Positions 55,701-64,000 of a stretch of 64,000 bases of DNA are shown in pieces. The position numbers and the translations under genes are program-made. Under the pieces are notes generated by a model that saw only the letters and a list, made by a program, of their open reading frames with translations, was not told the DNA's origin and did not search any database. How positions within the stretch are numbered: the first letter of the stretch is position 1; each line of letters starts with the position of its first letter. This DNA is from Deltaproteobacteria bacterium (GTDB lineage: Bacteria; Myxococcota_C; UBA6777): positions 36,040-100,039 of the forward strand of contig PCBK01000094.1 of NCBI GenBank assembly GCA_002731275.1, written 5' to 3'.

Positions 55701-58180
55701 CGCTGAGTCAGGAGATGCTCCGTATCCATCAGCTCGGTCCAACACTCGGTGATAACTTCTACGCGGCGGTCGCGACAGGCTGGAAGGATATCATCGACTA
55801 TATGAGCGGTGTCCCTCTTCACATCCTCGACAAACAAATCGCAGAGAGTCGCCAATTCCAGCGACAACACCGCATCTCATTGACGATGCAACACAGCAAC
55901 GCTGTCGCAGCATGTCTCTCTGCCCTGATCGCCCCTACACCTCCTTCACTTCCTCATCAACCTCTCGAAGACAACGATGCTATCAAAGGTATACAAAGCG
56001 AATTGTACCTCCCGCTCTTCCGCTTACAACTTTGCCTGCTCTTTGGAGGGGATGGACTCTCCCACATCAAGGCCGCACAAAAAGAACTCCAGGCTCCTGT
56101 CGCAGCGCTCTTCCGAAGTCCTTTCTCAACGTACGCACTCATCGCCTTGTACCGTATCATCCAACAAGATGATTCTCGCAAAAAAGAAGCCAAACGTCTG
56201 CGCAAACCCTTTCACAAACACCTCACACGTATGGTCAAGCTCGCCCCAAATAAACGGATGTACAGAAAGCACTGGGTCGATGGCGCAGCCCATGCAGCCT
56301 CAGGGCAACCTCTGCGAGCGATTGGCCCTTATGCACAAGCCGTCGAACAAGCCAAACAGGCGGGATTCCTCCAAGATGCCGCTCTTATCGCAGAGGATCT
56401 CTCTTCAGTCTACGCAGCCGTTGGGAACACAAAACTCTCCCACATGTACCTGAAGGAAGCCTTCTCCATGTACAAAGTCTGGGGAGCGACCGCCAAACTC
56501 CAACAACTCAAACATAAGCATCCCGCTCTCGACACTTCTCCACACGAGGACACAGCACAACACACCCCAGGCTCTGGTATTCACCTCTTCCAACGCTCTG
56601 TCAGTCAGGACGATCTGGATCTCGACGTCCTCCTCGACGCCTCCAACTTGTTCGCCCAAGAAGCCCAACTCGACGCTCTTTACGCACAGTGGATGCGCTT
56701 TCTCAACCAAGACAAGCAACTACAATCAGGATTGCTCCTCATCCACGAAGCCGAACATTGGGTCCTCACTGCACGCTTTGCTCAGACAGAAGATGACTCA
56801 AGTCCCATCGCACAGAGCGTCCAACTTTCACATGATACAGTCGATATGCCCGGTACAATTCTCTCTCATGTGATAGAAACACAGGCCCCCTTTGTCTCCA
56901 ACACCCCCCAACAATCCAGCTTCTTCGAAGACTCTCCCTACCTCCTCCAACACACGCCTGCTTCGATCTTTTGCCTCCCACTGCTCATTCAGGGACAAAC
57001 GCAAGGCATCCTCTACCTGGAAAACCGAGAGACATCACATGTCTTTACACCTGAACGACAAAGGTTTGTCGAGCTGCTCACCACGCAAGCGGCCATCTGT
57101 ATCCACCATCTGCGCACAACCCCAAAACAAACAGCTTCGATGCATCAACAAAGGCATACACCCGCAGCAGTCGCGCACCTGACGCCTTCTATCACACCTC
57201 AACATCCCAACACGCTCGCCATCGAATCATCGAAACAACTCACACCTCCCTCCGAAGCCCCCAGCCAACTCATCGACGCCCACATCGGCGAATGGCAAAT
57301 CTTATACCCCATCGGACAAGGTGGTATGTCCACAGTCTACCGCGCCGCTCACCGTTCGACCGGACGCCCTGCCGCACTCAAGATCTTGTCTCCGGCCCAC
57401 AACACCACACGCGGTCGCGTCAAGCGCTTCGAACGAGAAGCACAAACACTCGCGTCCCTCGCCCATCCCAACATCGTAGAGATCTATGATTTTGACCGTC
57501 ACCCTCAACACGGCTACTTTATGGCGCTCGAATACCTCGAAGGACAGGACCTTCGCGCCCTCATCAAACAATGCGCCCCGCTCCCATTGGGTTGGATTCT
57601 CAGCATCTCAGGACCTCTATGTGATGCCTTGCAAACCGTCCACAACACAGGCATCATCCACAGAGACCTCAAACCTTCCAATATCTTCTTGTGTGTTGAC
57701 GATGAAGGTATGCCTATCGTCAAATTGTTGGACTTTGGCGTCGCCGACCTCCAAAACGAAGACACACAGCTCACCACAACAGGCGCAATTATTGGTACAC
57801 CAGGTTATCTCGCCCCCGAACAGCTCGGTGAGCACAAACATCTATCTCCTGCGACCGATCTTTACGCGCTCGGCGTGATATGGTTTGAGCTGCTCACAGG
57901 ACAACATCCCCTCGGTCATGGTTCGCATATTGAAATGTTCGTACGGATCTTGCAAGAAAAGCCGACCCTCTTAGGTGCTCTGCGTCACGAGTTTGCAGGC
58001 ACAGAGCTGGAGCTCTTGTTGGAGCAACTTGCGAGCAAAGAGCAGACACAACGTCACCCTTCGGCGACTGTGTTGTGGGATGAATTCGAGATGGCCTGTC
58101 AATTTATCGAAGATCCACTCGATCAACCCGAGCGATATCCAACACTTGATCGTATCTTTGCGCCCACAGCGAGTTCTTGA
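52724..58180 (+). CDS. Giant signalling protein: pseudokinase - AAA ATPase - TPR-like - GAF - Ser/Thr kinase
   Basis: About 1818 aa. The start is uncertain: ATG 52724 with AGAG upstream, or ATG 52670. Residues 15-290 form a protein-kinase fold that keeps the Lys (LLFKTY) and the SPEQ segment, but has HQQLTPQHI in place of HRDLKPxN and WGFEHA in place of DFG, so it should be inactive. An AAA_16-type ATPase follows, with Walker A SGAPGIGKSAL (about 326) and Walker B LILCLDDIQWAD (about 452), then a long helical MalT-like region (550-1280) and a GAF domain (about 1310-1460). The C-terminal kinase (about 1520-1795) is intact: GQGGMSTVY, AALK, IHRDLKPSN, LLDFGVAD. The layout resembles cyanobacterial HstK, with a Ser/Thr kinase replacing the histidine kinase. 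It overlaps the FHA-sigma54 gene by 4 bp. Confidence 0.9.
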   Translation: MKSPKNIPKEWTHREDLCQTQTAILFRCAHHHTGESLLFKTYVDESISLTANQALRVEADTLKALKGQGSCELREVIEYHGRVFIVLEDIGASTLYNLQQRAPLTLEDAAHFLSALAHTLSQLHRAGWVHQQLTPQHILWHPESARCLLWGFEHAAQLGEWTEHISLPLETLAYTSPEQIKRIKRKVDRRSDYYMLGALAWHILVGHIPFQRMTPSQMVQAHLVTPPLPPHKVNPNIPQMLSEWVRKLMAKQPEQRYQSGTGLLFDLERCVEDLQAGISRPFVLGLHDVAFDVMLPGLLVGREEEMSSLLKGVEDICDGGYQIVLVSGAPGIGKSALLEALQKKLQSSSVRMVTGKFELQSGTPSHGLQNALRDLVEQIMSESLPRQLYWRAKLTKALEGKHQSLFSLLPELQHLLDETTPLPSLQPEEERIRLRTAFSLFLQTLSGTRHPLILCLDDIQWADEQTLDLIEFLSASKQHKGLMLVLSYREPVLALSHRHIRFLEYIRQQETTCAHHPLSPLVAEDIVGILQSKVPRSTRDIHSLATLLKQKSGGSPFFLGVMLRRLSEEGLLRIGQEGWEWDEAAIVSAEITENVVELLLSSLNQLPTTSKDALHLLACLGRQSTQPLLAMLLGLSQDDLQQALHPLLTQHLIAFSSTTSKVQHEERVLHFTHDRIQEAAYALKSVSEREHTHLQIGRQLLALHQAGQHEISLFDAVRHLRAAGAQLNAPQERLQLAQLAGEVGAQTRRAGAYQSTVEILEWGLGLLGPKRWQDHYDLSIKLTTMLLNVAETLQSKEALDTHTAAILQHGRTLIEQYPGWKIRIMEKILASKLDEALTIANDFFRKAGESAFKQTGTFAFIMLLLRTFFSWWRKEPADLTTIPLSQDPLFHAYTELKTILTPVFIKKGIRTTLIESMRDIHLLSRRGITPFNTQTMVGLGMFMVMSKRCFAQAEEYGIAALQSLEKTGTQEQKPGVLVTSCIGLLPYTQPLPALSQEMLRIHQLGPTLGDNFYAAVATGWKDIIDYMSGVPLHILDKQIAESRQFQRQHRISLTMQHSNAVAACLSALIAPTPPSLPHQPLEDNDAIKGIQSELYLPLFRLQLCLLFGGDGLSHIKAAQKELQAPVAALFRSPFSTYALIALYRIIQQDDSRKKEAKRLRKPFHKHLTRMVKLAPNKRMYRKHWVDGAAHAASGQPLRAIGPYAQAVEQAKQAGFLQDAALIAEDLSSVYAAVGNTKLSHMYLKEAFSMYKVWGATAKLQQLKHKHPALDTSPHEDTAQHTPGSGIHLFQRSVSQDDLDLDVLLDASNLFAQEAQLDALYAQWMRFLNQDKQLQSGLLLIHEAEHWVLTARFAQTEDDSSPIAQSVQLSHDTVDMPGTILSHVIETQAPFVSNTPQQSSFFEDSPYLLQHTPASIFCLPLLIQGQTQGILYLENRETSHVFTPERQRFVELLTTQAAICIHHLRTTPKQTASMHQQRHTPAAVAHLTPSITPQHPNTLAIESSKQLTPPSEAPSQLIDAHIGEWQILYPIGQGGMSTVYRAAHRSTGRPAALKILSPAHNTTRGRVKRFEREAQTLASLAHPNIVEIYDFDRHPQHGYFMALEYLEGQDLRALIKQCAPLPLGWILSISGPLCDALQTVHNTGIIHRDLKPSNIFLCVDDEGMPIVKLLDFGVADLQNEDTQLTTTGAIIGTPGYLAPEQLGEHKHLSPATDLYALGVIWFELLTGQHPLGHGSHIEMFVRILQEKPTLLGALRHEFAGTELELLLEQLASKEQTQRHPSATVLWDEFEMACQFIEDPLDQPERYPTLDRIFAPTASS

Positions 58181-59670
58181 GCCAGGAAGGCATCTATACG
58201 GATTTTCGATACAGGAGAGAAAGCGGTTTGCAAAAGAACACAATCGATGCACTAGGAGGCTTAACGTCAACCCGTCGCTCGACGGAAGATACCTCTTTGA
58301 TCGTCGTGGACGGTCCAGAAGAAGGTAAACGCCTCCATCTCGACAAGGAGTTAATTCGGATCGGTCGGGCAGAGTGGTGTGATCTTATCTTGACGGCGGA
58401 TCCGTGGGTGAGCAACGTCCATTGTGAGATCTGGTTAGAAGAGGAGGGGTTACGTATCCGCGATCTCGTCAGTCGCAATGGTATCCGCGTCAACGGGCTT
58501 CAGGTCTTTGATGCCTTTCTCCCTCCGGGCGCCAAGTTGGAGATTGGGCAGTCGACCATTGAGCTTCGCTCCCACAACCAAAAACGCGAAATTGAGGTCC
58601 ACTACGCCGATGAGAGCGGTACTCTTATCGGTCGAAGTCAAGGGATGCGCAAGATCTTTTCGATGTTGTCCCGGCTCAAAAAGAGCGACATCTCCGTCTC
58701 TCTCCAAGGCGAAACCGGAACAGGAAAGACCAGCGTCGCCCGCGCCCTTCACCTCCAGTCAGAGCGAAAGGACGGCCCCTTTGTCGTCGTCAACTGTGGG
58801 GCACTGCCTGCCAACCTGATCGAGGCGGCGCTCTTTGGTCACGAGAAAGGCGCCTTTACTGGCGCAGATCGCCGACATCTCGGATTCTTTCAACAGGCCA
58901 ATGGCGGCACGTTGTTCTTTGATGAGGTCGCCGAGTTGCCCCTCTCACTGCAACCCAAACTGCTCGATGTCCTGGAGCGTCGCGTGATCAGAAGGTTAGG
59001 TGATGACAAAGAGATCCCCGTGGATTTTCGTCTGATCACAGCGACACATAGAGACCTGCGAAAGCTCTCCAAAGAAGGCTCTTTTCGAGAGGATCTGTTC
59101 TTTCGTATCTCCGTCGTCGAGTTGGAGATTCCCCCTCTACGGGATCGAAGAGAAGACATCCCTCTGCTCACAGAAGGGCTGCTCAAAGAGACGGCCCAGG
59201 AGAACACATACACACTCACCAAAGGCGCGATGGATCGCTTACAATCCTTCATCTGGCCCGGAAATGTACGACAGCTCCGTAACACTCTAGAGGGCGCAGT
59301 CGCCCTCCTCGACGGAAAGACCATCGACGTCGAAGATCTCAATCTCCCAGAAAACGGAAGCACCGGTGACACTGACACTGCTCCTCCCATCCGTAGAACA
59401 TCCCCCTCCCCCCCAAAAACCCAACCAACAGACAACACCTTCCACGCACCCTCCATCGAGCACGCCAAGAGTTTGCTCCCCCTCAAAGACCATGAACCTC
59501 CCCTTCAACTCAAAGAAGTCCTCAAGGAGACCGAACGGTTCCTGATCATGAAAGCCATGGAAGAGACCGACGGACATGCCCCAGAGGCAGCCAGGCTCCT
59601 TGGCCTCTCCGAATCATGGCTGTACAGTCGCCTCCGACTCTATGGCATGGGACGCAAAAACAAGAAATAG
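58177..59670 (+). CDS. FHA-domain sigma54-dependent transcriptional activator
   Basis: 497 aa from a TTG that overlaps the kinase stop (TTGA); a second TTG at 58228 with GGAG upstream is an alternative, and both keep all domains. FHA domain at about 40-130 with IRIGRAEWCDLIL, VSNVHCEI and RNGIRVNG, the phosphothreonine-binding set. The sigma54 AAA+ domain at about 145-380 has Walker A GETGTGKT and an intact GAFTGA. A Fis-type HTH near 470-490 has EAARLLGLSESWLYSRL. There is no receiver domain, so activation should come from Ser/Thr phosphorylation. The obvious kinase is the overlapping upstream gene. Such FHA activators are a hallmark of Myxococcota. Confidence 0.95.
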   Translation: MSQEGIYTDFRYRRESGLQKNTIDALGGLTSTRRSTEDTSLIVVDGPEEGKRLHLDKELIRIGRAEWCDLILTADPWVSNVHCEIWLEEEGLRIRDLVSRNGIRVNGLQVFDAFLPPGAKLEIGQSTIELRSHNQKREIEVHYADESGTLIGRSQGMRKIFSMLSRLKKSDISVSLQGETGTGKTSVARALHLQSERKDGPFVVVNCGALPANLIEAALFGHEKGAFTGADRRHLGFFQQANGGTLFFDEVAELPLSLQPKLLDVLERRVIRRLGDDKEIPVDFRLITATHRDLRKLSKEGSFREDLFFRISVVELEIPPLRDRREDIPLLTEGLLKETAQENTYTLTKGAMDRLQSFIWPGNVRQLRNTLEGAVALLDGKTIDVEDLNLPENGSTGDTDTAPPIRRTSPSPPKTQPTDNTFHAPSIEHAKSLLPLKDHEPPLQLKEVLKETERFLIMKAMEETDGHAPEAARLLGLSESWLYSRLRLYGMGRKNKK

Positions 59671-59676
59671 AGCATG

Positions 59677-62600
59677 TTACGGAAGGGGGAGTTTGCGCAT
59701 GAGGGCGCTGGTGGAGAGGATATAGAGGACACGGTTGGGACCGTAAGTGATGGCGCGGGGGTCGCTAAATGTCGCGGTGGGTCCAGGTCCAACAGTATCT
59801 GAGTTGGCCCCACTCCCTGCGAGTGTGGTGACATGACCTTGTGGATCGATTTTGCGAACCTTCCGGCCCCCTCGATCGACAACGTAGAGATTGTCGTGAT
59901 TATCGATGGTCATACCGTAGGGGCGATTGAATTGTGCCTGTGCACCTGTACCATCTTTACCTCCAATGGCTCCGCTTCCTGCGAAGGTCGTCACACAGCG
60001 CCCCGTGTAATTGCTCTGGCTACCACATGTCGCGTTCGTCACAACACTGATCTTGCGGATACGATGGTTGCGGTGGTCTGCGACAAAGAGATTGCCTTGA
60101 CTGTCGACGACCATACCACGAGCTTCATTGAACAGCGCCGAAGCTGCAGGTCCATCAGCAAACCCCCTCTTATTCTTTCCAGCGTAGGTCGTCACACAGT
60201 ATCCTGTGTAATTCTTTTGTCCACCACATGCCCCACTGTCCACATAGCTGACTTTACGAACCGCTCCAGAGTACGAATAGGTCACGTAAAGGTTGTCATC
60301 ACGATCGATCGCGATTCCTAAGGGACGGTCAAATTGAGCGATACTTGCGGGACCATCTCTGTATCCTTTCGTCCCTCCAACCAACGTCGTCACGTTTCCT
60401 TGTGGATCGATCTTACGAATCGAATCGTTGTTGGTGTCGGCCACATATAGATTTCCCTTCGAGTCCTTCACGAGGTCTTGTGGTTTATCGAATTGCGCGA
60501 CATGACTTGGACCATCTGTACTTCCTGGACGTGTGCTTCCGGCCACAGTGGTGACATTCCCGAATGCATCGACCTTACGAATCTTATTATTATCTGTATC
60601 CGCGATGTAGATGTTCCCCTGTTTGTCTGCGTAGATGCCATAACTGTCGTTGAATTTCGCGGTCTCAAGAGGTCCATCTTGATCTCCAGAGCCCATAGCG
60701 CCGAGGTAAGGCAGCACACAAAAATCATGTGTGATGCTGTTTGGATTGAGCTTTAATGTGCGGATTCTTCGGCCTCCGTTACCGACGATCAAGAGATCCC
60801 CTTGTGGTGTCATTGTGACACCGGAGATACCAGAAAATCGAACGGATGAGAGCGGACCATCCATATATCCATTGTTCCCACCACCGAGTGTCGTCAGCGT
60901 CCCAGTCGGGTCGATCTTGTAGAGATAGGATTTCGAACTTCCTGTCCCCACGACGTAGAGATTGCCAGCAGTGTCACCTGTCAGATCCTGCGGAAGTGTC
61001 AAGTTGGAGACATACGTACTCACCATCCCACCTGTGACTTTGCGGATCTTATTGTTCCATGTGTCTGCGATATAGATGAGGTCTTTGCCCGCGACAAAGA
61101 TACCAGTGGGTCGATCGAGCTTCGCGATGTTCGCAGGACCATCGGCAAAGCCCTGGCGTCCGACACTTGTGACATTACTCACATTCCCACCACTGATCTT
61201 ACGTAGGCCGGAGCTATACTGCGTGAAGAAGAGAGCTCCGAGCGGACCAAACGCGACGCCGAGCGGCTGGCTCAACCTCGCGGTCTGTGCAGAGCCATTC
61301 GTTGAACCAGGACTCCCTGTCCCTGCGAAGGTCGAGACGATCCCATCTTTGGTAATCTCACGAATACGATGATTGGTGCGATCTGCGACAAAGAGATGAC
61401 CATTGGAGGCGATCGTGATCCCAAAAGGATTGTCAAAACGAGCGCTCTTTCCACTACCATCGGTGAAGCCAGCAGCTCCTGTCCCCGCGAAGAGGCTGAC
61501 ATTTCCACATGGATCGATCTTTCGAATGGTATTTCCATCGGTCACATAGGCGTTTCCATCTTTATTTGTGGTGACACCTCTGAGCGTATAGAATGTCGCA
61601 TCGGATGCAAAACCATCCTTTTGCCCACGACTGCCACCTCCTGCGAGTGTACCGACACAATTGAGGACATCCTCGTTGATACGACCGTCACAATCGTTGT
61701 CGTAGTTGTCACATGTCTCTGTCGTACTGTATTGGGCAAAGTGTTTCTTGTAATCGGCGTCTGCACACGCGGCCCATCTCCCGTTGACACATCCCGTCGT
61801 GACTTTCGCGCCCCGACAAGGACCACGTTGTTTTTCACACAGCGGCGGATCCGTAACGTTATTGTCGATTTGACCGTCACAATCGTCATCTTTTCCGTTA
61901 CAGACTTCGACTTCGGGTAAGCTCTCTCCCTGACAGGCCTGCCAGTTTCCGTTGATACACACTTGGCGACCGGCTTTACAAGATGAGTTTGCGTTACATT
62001 TGAAGGTCCCATCAGCCTGGTACACACAACCAGTCCGTCCTGAATAACAGGGTCGTGTCAATGTGTTGAGAATGTTTCCAGGATTATTGTCGATGCTACC
62101 GTCACAATCGTCATCTTTGAGATTGCACTCTTCTTTTTGTGGTTTGATCACGTTAAAACATGTTCCCCACTTGCCTTGGGTGCTACACTCTTGCGTCCCT
62201 GCCGAACAAATCCCTTTCCCCCTTGAAGCTGTGGGGATACCATCAAAGCACTGCTGTGTACTCCCAGGAGGCCAACACTGACAAACAGAGGCGCCATCGA
62301 CGGCTCCGTCACAGTCGTCATCTTTGCCGTTGCACTCTTCAGTAGCAGGTAAGATCTGTCCTTCACATGATTTGGACCACGTTCCATCAGCCTGACAACG
62401 CTGAATTCCCACACTACAGAGCCCCTTCCCTTTGGTCGCGAGAGGGCCTGTGTAGCACTCTTGTGTTTGTCCGGGAGGCCAACACTCACACTTGCTCGCG
62501 TCGTCGACAGATCCGTTACAATCGTCATCGAGACCGTTACAGGTCTCCGTTTTGGGGACGACTTCACCTTCACAGACGCTGGCCCACTTACCGGATGAAA

Positions 62601-63744
62601 GGCAACGGCGGGAACCAAGGGCACAAACACCTTTTCCTTTGGAGCTGAGAGGACCTGTGTAGCATTCGGTGGTGGAGCCAGGAGGCCAGCACTCACAATC
62701 GGCTGAGTCATCGACCTTTCCATTGCAATCGTCATCCACACCATTACACGTCTCCGTTTGCGGGATGACTTGGCCTTGACATGTCCCCCACTTTCCAGTG
62801 GGCAGACAAGTATGGAATCCTGTCTTACAAGGTTCATTACTCTTCGTTGTTTCGGGTGTGCCAGTGTAACAGCTCTCTTGCTCACCAGGAATACATTCGC
62901 AGCCTTCATCAACGCTACCGTCGCAATTGTCGTCTTTTTTGTTGCATTCTTCTGTTTGTGGTGTGACGGCGCCGACACATTTGCTCCATTTGCCTTGGAT
63001 ACAGGTCTGTGTACCTTCTTTGCACAAGCCCTTGTTTGCCGTTCCACTCGGTCCTTCATAACAATTACGTTCTTGTCCAGGTGTGTCGCACTCACAACCT
63101 TCATCGACGCTACCATCACAGTTGTTATCTTTTTTATCACAAGCCTCTGTCTCTTCCGGATAGACGGCACCTATACATGGTCCCCACTTACTCTCCAGGG
63201 TACAGGATTGTTGACCTTCACGACAGATGCCCTGACTCTTGGTTTTTTCATCGACCTTCTGGCCTTCGAAGTCATAACAGGGACGGACGTTACCAGGGAT
63301 ACAGACTTTCCCCTCACAGTCGGAATCAAACTTATCAACTTTGCCGTCACAGTCGTTATCAAGGCCATCAGAACAGGTCTCTTTGCTGTCTTCTTTTTCG
63401 GGGGCACGTGGACGACAATTGCCCCAATACGTTTCGTTGAGTTCTTGAGGTTTGCATGTCTGCACACCATCTGCGCAGCCATTTGGGCTGGCTTCGAGCT
63501 TACATGTCCTCGTCTGTCCAGGAACCTGACACTCTTCACGGGCGATCGAGGAACAGACGCCGTCCGCACATGTACCACTAAAACGCTGGTTGTTGCATTC
63601 GCAATCTTGGGTACAGGGGCTTTGGTTTGGGTCGATGCTTTGAGAACCAACATCACCAACACAAGGAGGCTGCTGACTACAAGCCTGTGTGAGGCTCAAG
63701 AGCAAAAAGAGACCTAGCAGTGGTCCAATCAGACGAACAAACAT
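59677..63744 (-). CDS. Very large MopE/NHL-repeat lipoprotein (1355 aa)
   Basis: The start at 63744 has AAAGGA 6 nt upstream and a lipoprotein signal (LSLTQAC, Cys22). The N-terminal half has at least nine Asp-rich MopE-like motifs, for example CDKKDNNCDGSVDEG, CNGLDDDCNGSVDD and CDNYDNDCDGRINED. Each is separated by a Cys module ending in GxWxxCxGxxxPxxExC; such sites bind Ca2+ or copper in other proteins. The C-terminal half (about 690-1355) contains some 11-12 NHL repeats (DKQGNIYIADTDNNKIRKVD type), probably two propellers. It is a paralogue of the 936-aa lipoprotein, with more Cys/Asp modules. It is convergent with the FHA activator with only 6 bp between stops. Likely a long surface stalk with a propeller head. 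Confidence 0.92.
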   Translation of the reverse strand: MFVRLIGPLLGLFLLLSLTQACSQQPPCVGDVGSQSIDPNQSPCTQDCECNNQRFSGTCADGVCSSIAREECQVPGQTRTCKLEASPNGCADGVQTCKPQELNETYWGNCRPRAPEKEDSKETCSDGLDNDCDGKVDKFDSDCEGKVCIPGNVRPCYDFEGQKVDEKTKSQGICREGQQSCTLESKWGPCIGAVYPEETEACDKKDNNCDGSVDEGCECDTPGQERNCYEGPSGTANKGLCKEGTQTCIQGKWSKCVGAVTPQTEECNKKDDNCDGSVDEGCECIPGEQESCYTGTPETTKSNEPCKTGFHTCLPTGKWGTCQGQVIPQTETCNGVDDDCNGKVDDSADCECWPPGSTTECYTGPLSSKGKGVCALGSRRCLSSGKWASVCEGEVVPKTETCNGLDDDCNGSVDDASKCECWPPGQTQECYTGPLATKGKGLCSVGIQRCQADGTWSKSCEGQILPATEECNGKDDDCDGAVDGASVCQCWPPGSTQQCFDGIPTASRGKGICSAGTQECSTQGKWGTCFNVIKPQKEECNLKDDDCDGSIDNNPGNILNTLTRPCYSGRTGCVYQADGTFKCNANSSCKAGRQVCINGNWQACQGESLPEVEVCNGKDDDCDGQIDNNVTDPPLCEKQRGPCRGAKVTTGCVNGRWAACADADYKKHFAQYSTTETCDNYDNDCDGRINEDVLNCVGTLAGGGSRGQKDGFASDATFYTLRGVTTNKDGNAYVTDGNTIRKIDPCGNVSLFAGTGAAGFTDGSGKSARFDNPFGITIASNGHLFVADRTNHRIREITKDGIVSTFAGTGSPGSTNGSAQTARLSQPLGVAFGPLGALFFTQYSSGLRKISGGNVSNVTSVGRQGFADGPANIAKLDRPTGIFVAGKDLIYIADTWNNKIRKVTGGMVSTYVSNLTLPQDLTGDTAGNLYVVGTGSSKSYLYKIDPTGTLTTLGGGNNGYMDGPLSSVRFSGISGVTMTPQGDLLIVGNGGRRIRTLKLNPNSITHDFCVLPYLGAMGSGDQDGPLETAKFNDSYGIYADKQGNIYIADTDNNKIRKVDAFGNVTTVAGSTRPGSTDGPSHVAQFDKPQDLVKDSKGNLYVADTNNDSIRKIDPQGNVTTLVGGTKGYRDGPASIAQFDRPLGIAIDRDDNLYVTYSYSGAVRKVSYVDSGACGGQKNYTGYCVTTYAGKNKRGFADGPAASALFNEARGMVVDSQGNLFVADHRNHRIRKISVVTNATCGSQSNYTGRCVTTFAGSGAIGGKDGTGAQAQFNRPYGMTIDNHDNLYVVDRGGRKVRKIDPQGHVTTLAGSGANSDTVGPGPTATFSDPRAITYGPNRVLYILSTSALMRKLPLP

Positions 63745-63849
63745 GGGTTTTCCTTTGGGCTTTTTTGATGTGACAGTACATATTGAGATACAGAGCACAC
63801 AAGAGCAAAAAGCATACCACTGATACCATGCTTGTGAGAGAGCATCCTT

Positions 63850-63916
63850 GGGGGCAAGTTGCCACTCTCTGGGGCACTCTTCGGGGCACTATCTCGGGCA
63901 AGTTGCCACTTGCCCC
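63850..63916. repeat. REP-like palindromes upstream of the large lipoprotein
   Basis: A partial unit (GGGGGCAAGTTGCCACT at 63850) followed by the full palindrome GGGCAAGT-TGCC-ACTTGCCC at 63896-63915. The full unit is identical to 21979-21998. It overlaps the beginning of the 23-bp tandem array. Nothing else is visible between 63745 and 63850 except the presumed promoter of the leftward lipoprotein gene. Confidence 0.75.
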
Positions 63917-64000
63917 TACTGCCGCGCTCCGCTTGCCCCTACTGCCGCGCTCCGCTTGCCCCTACTGCCGCGCTCCGCTTGCCCCTACTGCCGCGCTCCG
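63909..64000. repeat. 23-bp tandem repeat running off the window
   Basis: Four perfect copies of CTTGCCCCTACTGCCGCGC+TCCG (23 bp), at 63909, 63932, 63955 and 63978, reaching the last base of the window, so the array continues to the right. The first copy is built on the right arm of the REP-like palindrome, suggesting that the array arose by amplifying its flank. Confidence 0.93.

Overview
The window reads as an accessory stretch of a Myxococcota/Bradymonadota-type (former Deltaproteobacteria) chromosome at roughly 50% GC. This is inferred from gene content: three very large lipoproteins combining MopE-like Asp-rich motifs with NHL beta-propellers, a bacterial SMYD-like SET protein, a secreted caspase, a giant AAA/GAF Ser/Thr kinase paired with an FHA-sigma54 activator, RI-type leucine-rich repeats, and many lipoproteins with a Cys-Pro after the lipobox. 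There are no rRNA or tRNA genes, no CRISPR array and no recognisable transposase. The only near-housekeeping gene is a divergent Lon.

Region by region. 1-10.9 kb: a six-gene, fully overlapping (4-bp overlaps) heavy-metal operon: sensor kinase, NtrC-type regulator, CusB-like adaptor with two CxMHP metal domains and two C-terminal DUF3347-like domains, CusA/CzcA pump, TolC-type outer membrane protein, and a His-rich DUF3347-like lipoprotein. 10.9-15.7 kb: lipoproteins, a beta-helix lipoprotein, a SET-domain protein and, upstream, a short deleted relic of a paralogous SET gene. 15.8-22 kb: a probable operon of LRR, TPR, GT-C glycosyltransferase and quinone-oxidoreductase genes. 22-25.2 kb: two secreted/lipoprotein genes and an 8-copy 42-bp tandem repeat. 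25.2-31 kb: a probable leftward operon of Lon and two paralogous helical-repeat proteins. 31.3-37.7 kb: two paralogous secreted thioredoxin-fold proteins with a CBM48-like domain, flanking an operon that encodes a membrane-anchored FGE-like protein. 38-41.7 kb: a stand-alone GyrA C-terminal beta-pinwheel protein, then divergent membrane/secreted genes. 41.8-46.6 kb: an NHL lipoprotein and small secreted proteins. 46.8-49.9 kb: ECF sigma factor, anti-sigma factor and secreted caspase-like protease. 50-59.7 kb: NHL lipoprotein, giant pseudokinase/ATPase/GAF/kinase, and FHA-sigma54 activator. 59.7-63.7 kb: the largest MopE/NHL lipoprotein. The window ends in a 23-bp tandem repeat.

The genes look dominated by envelope functions and the signalling that controls them. 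The strongest candidates for new biology are the sigma/anti-sigma/caspase module, the dead-kinase/live-kinase ATPase coupled by overlap to an FHA-sigma54 activator, the free GyrA beta-pinwheel protein, the SET-domain gene with its nearby relic, and a tandem GGAAC-N4-GTTCC dyad element that occurs, with identical 20-bp phasing and the same orientation, upstream of two separate secreted-protein genes (35775 and 40954).
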